Under the pieces are notes generated by a model that made no database searches, was not told the DNA's origin, and saw only the letters and a list, made by a program, of their open reading frames with translations. From Mesonia sp. K7 (GTDB taxonomy: Bacteria > Bacteroidota > Bacteroidia > Flavobacteriales > Flavobacteriaceae), in the NCBI RefSeq assembly GCF_003233725.1, contig NZ_QKQV01000007.1:1-64000 (forward strand): 64,000 nt of DNA, read 5' to 3'. Both the position numbers and the translations under genes were made by a program. Position 1 is the first letter of the stretch; each line of letters starts with the position of its first letter. This document shows positions 61,475 through 64,000 of the stretch, piece by piece.

Positions 61475-64000
61475 ATGAGACATTTTTACCTAACAATTTT
61501 TTTTATTTTTTTCACTTTTTTCACTTTTTCCCAAAATCAACCATTTATTACGACCTGGGATGCAACTAATAATACTACAATTACTATCCCTACTCATCCT
61601 GGCTCAACTTATAATTACACTATTGATTTTGGTGATGGAACCGTTTTGAATAATCAAACAGGAGATGCAGTACATACCTATAATGTTCCAGGTAGTTATA
61701 CGGTTAATATTACAGGTACTTTTCCTCGTATTTATTTTGATTATAATCATCCTGGAAGTAATATCGTTTCAGTTGATCAATGGGGGGATATTCAATGGCA
61801 ATCGATGGAATCCGCCTTTAAAGGTTGTACAAATTTAGTTGTTAATGCTATAGATGCTCCAGATTTGACACAAGTGACAGATATGTCATATATGTTTTTT
61901 AACTGTGGTAGTTTAAACCAATCAATAAATCACTGGGATGTTTCTAATGTGGAAAATATGGAGCGTTTATTTTATCAAGCAACTTCATTTAATCAACCCT
62001 TAAATAATTGGGACGTTTCTAGCGTGACAAATATGAATCGTACATTTGCATACCTACCTTATTTTAATCAACCGCTTAATAATTGGGATGTTTCAAATGT
62101 AACCAATATGGCTGGGATGTTTAGAGAGTCACCATCATTTAATCAGCCTTTAAATAACTGGGATGTTTCTAATGTGACTTCGATGAGAAGTATGTTTATA
62201 GGAGGACATTCTTTTAATCAAAACATTAATAATTGGGATGTGTCCAATGTTACTAACATGGCTTATATGTTTAGTGATGCTATGTCTTACAATCAACCAC
62301 TTAATGGCTGGGATGTTTCTAGTGTAATAGATATGAATAGTATTTTTGATAAAGCTATTTCTTTCAATCAGCCTCTAAATAATTGGGATGTATCAAATGC
62401 TGTTTCTTTACACTATGCTTTTGATGGGGCAGTTCAATTTAATCAGCCTTTAGATGATTGGAATATTATATCAACTTATTTGGCTGGGTTTATAGATGAT
62501 ACAGCTTTAAGTACTCATAATTATGATAATTTTTTATCAAAATTGGTGACCTTAGGTCTACAGCAGGTAAGTCTAGGTGCAACAGGGTTAGAGTATTGCA
62601 ATGTGGCTGCTAGAGATGAATTAATAAATAATCAAGGCTGGAATATATCTGGAGATATTGCATCTCAAAACTGTAACTCAATAATAGGAGAAGTAGTTTA
62701 CGACGAAAACAATAACGGTTGTGATCCCAGTGATGTAGGTGTTTCTGGGTTTATGGTGAATGCTCATGATGGAGTTAATAATATTATTTCATATAGTAAT
62801 AATGGAAATTATGAAATAGGAGCTATAGGTACTAATTTTACGGTTTCATTGATGAATACCCCTGGTTATTATACAGTCACACCAGTAAGTCAACAAGTAA
62901 ATTTTACGACGACAAATATCCAGATAGTTGATTTTTGTGTCACTGCTAATCAAACCATCGAAGATTTAAATGTCACTCTGTTGCCAACAAGAGAAGCTCG
63001 CCCTGGATTTGAAGCCGATTATAGACTTATCGTCGAAAATATAGGTACACAAGCCGTTGCTAATGCATCCATAACTTTAGATTTTGACGATACCATGCAA
63101 AGTTTTGTAAGTGCTAGTGTGACACCGATTTCTACCACTGCGAATCAGTTGACTTTTGATATCACCAATTTACAACCTTTGACCTATCAAACGGTAGATA
63201 TCACGATGCAAACCTTTCAGCCGCCAACGGTAAATGGTGATGATGTTTTAAGTTTTACGACGAAGGTTACTCCAGACACCAATGATTATACACCTAATGA
63301 CAATACCTTTTTATATGATCAAATCGTAGTGAATTCTTACGACCCAAACGACAAACAAGTTTTACAAGGGGAAGAAGTAGAAATCAAAAATGCAGATGAA
63401 TATTTAGATTATTTGATTCGTTTTCAAAACACAGGAACCGCTAGTGCAATCAATGTAAGGATTTTAGATACCTTGCATCCAAAATTAGATTATAGCACCT
63501 TAAAGCCGGTCAACGCAAGTCATAATTACCGTATTGAAATCACCAATGATCATGAAGTAGAGTTTATTTTTGACGGTATCAACCTTCCGCACGAAAGTGC
63601 CAACGAACCTGCAAGCCACGGTTTTGTAGCTTACAAAATCAAACCAAAAAGTGATGTAGTTGTGGGTGATTTTATTACGGGCGACGCCAACATCTATTTC
63701 GATTTTAATGCCCCAATTATCACCAATATGGTTTCTACTGAAATCATTGATAACATCGTTGGAACGGAAAATCCTATAGCTAACCAAATTGTGATTTATC
63801 CCAATCCAACGCAAAGCGTTTTAAATATCGAAGCCGGAAACACCCAACAAATCGAGGAAATAAAAATTTATAACCTCCATGGTTTAGAAATTCAAAGTCT
63901 TAAAGGTAATCAAGAGCAAATAAATTTAGAGAGATTAAGTTCGGGAGTTTATTTTATACAAATCACCACCAATAAAGGCGTGGTTACCAAGAGAATTTTG
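61475..64000 (+). CDS. BspA-like repeat surface protein with type IX secretion sorting domain (3' end cut by window edge)
   Basis: An 842-codon open reading frame with no stop before the window edge. Order: signal peptide (about residues 1-20, very Phe-rich, encoded by T runs); a PKD-like domain (DFGDG, HTYNVPGSYTVNI, about 25-95); eight repeats of about 25 residues around FNQPLNNWDVSNVTNM (from residue 148 to about 335), which is the BspA/DUF285 pattern; then Ig-like and DUF11-like domains; and a C-terminal type IX sorting domain (IVIYPNPTQSVLNIE, then SSGVYFIQI and GVVTKRIL). The final motif normally ends within a few residues, so only a short piece is missing. It would be secreted by T9SS and anchored or released at the surface, perhaps as an adhesin. 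Confidence 0.85.
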   Translation, partial: MRHFYLTIFFIFFTFFTFSQNQPFITTWDATNNTTITIPTHPGSTYNYTIDFGDGTVLNNQTGDAVHTYNVPGSYTVNITGTFPRIYFDYNHPGSNIVSVDQWGDIQWQSMESAFKGCTNLVVNAIDAPDLTQVTDMSYMFFNCGSLNQSINHWDVSNVENMERLFYQATSFNQPLNNWDVSSVTNMNRTFAYLPYFNQPLNNWDVSNVTNMAGMFRESPSFNQPLNNWDVSNVTSMRSMFIGGHSFNQNINNWDVSNVTNMAYMFSDAMSYNQPLNGWDVSSVIDMNSIFDKAISFNQPLNNWDVSNAVSLHYAFDGAVQFNQPLDDWNIISTYLAGFIDDTALSTHNYDNFLSKLVTLGLQQVSLGATGLEYCNVAARDELINNQGWNISGDIASQNCNSIIGEVVYDENNNGCDPSDVGVSGFMVNAHDGVNNIISYSNNGNYEIGAIGTNFTVSLMNTPGYYTVTPVSQQVNFTTTNIQIVDFCVTANQTIEDLNVTLLPTREARPGFEADYRLIVENIGTQAVANASITLDFDDTMQSFVSASVTPISTTANQLTFDITNLQPLTYQTVDITMQTFQPPTVNGDDVLSFTTKVTPDTNDYTPNDNTFLYDQIVVNSYDPNDKQVLQGEEVEIKNADEYLDYLIRFQNTGTASAINVRILDTLHPKLDYSTLKPVNASHNYRIEITNDHEVEFIFDGINLPHESANEPASHGFVAYKIKPKSDVVVGDFITGDANIYFDFNAPIITNMVSTEIIDNIVGTENPIANQIVIYPNPTQSVLNIEAGNTQQIEEIKIYNLHGLEIQSLKGNQEQINLERLSSGVYFIQITTNKGVVTKRIL
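61916..62470 (+). repeat. Eight tandem BspA/DUF285 repeats within the surface protein gene
   Basis: Codons for the core NQPLNNWDVSNVTNM recur about every 75 bases, with the central WDVS kept in seven of eight copies. The last copy has WNII in place of WDVS. The DNA copies differ at synonymous sites, so this is an old, selected repeat. Confidence 0.85.

Overview
The window looks like chromosomal DNA of a member of the Flavobacteriaceae (Bacteroidota). The signs are the gliding genes gldB and gldC, a type IX secretion sorting domain on a surface protein, TAnnTTTG-type -7 promoter boxes in place of classical -10 boxes, few Shine-Dalgarno sites, several TTG starts, and a tmRNA whose tag reads GENNYALAA. 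There is no phage, insertion sequence or CRISPR array. Most of the window is housekeeping sequence in compact operons.

Layout. 1-70: the 3' end of a 5S rRNA and its terminator, so an rRNA operon lies just to the left. 150-3660: nadE, divergent gldB-gldC, engB and an alpha/beta hydrolase. 3860-19360: an almost gapless division and cell wall (dcw) cluster, mraZ-rsmH-ftsL-ftsI-murE-mraY-murD-ftsW-murG-murC-ftsQ-ftsA-ftsZ, preceded by three 10-bp MraZ-box repeats. MurE carries the meso-DAP motif DNPR. 19440-26720: yqeY, tRNA-Arg, a DUF192 lipoprotein, lgt, yidD, cysS, folE, a FadL-type barrel and an unusual Gly/Tyr/Trp then Arg/Ser lipoprotein. 26820-35030: proS, three identical tandem tRNA-Glu genes, rpsT, a membrane protein, rho with a long disordered insert, a DUF4293 protein, a phosphodiesterase, truA and an ABC exporter. 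35060-41525: cdaA, folP, a DUF1599 protein, a DoxX-like protein, an orphan DppB-type permease, tpiA, prmA and clpS.

41520-44430 is the most interesting part. A DUF4130 protein and a radical SAM protein (the DNA repair/modification-linked pair) are transcribed away from an XRE-S24 regulator. That regulator keeps the LexA-like Ala-Gly cleavage site, Ser and Lys. The 98-bp gap holds two clear dyads (TTTAGGA-N5-TCC) and a third degenerate one at 19-20 bp spacing, between two divergent -7 boxes. This looks like a self-contained, damage-responsive circuit.

44430-49830: tmRNA, a saccharopine-dehydrogenase-like enzyme, an endonuclease/exonuclease/phosphatase lipoprotein, kdsA and typA. 49880-55615: an AT-rich surface-polysaccharide block (flippase, EptA-like transferase, three glycosyltransferases). 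55630-61300: an FtsE-like ATPase, a 1006-aa TPR protein and a plug-less outer membrane barrel. 61475 to the right edge: a large BspA-like repeat surface protein with a type IX sorting domain, cut off by the window edge a few codons before its expected end.
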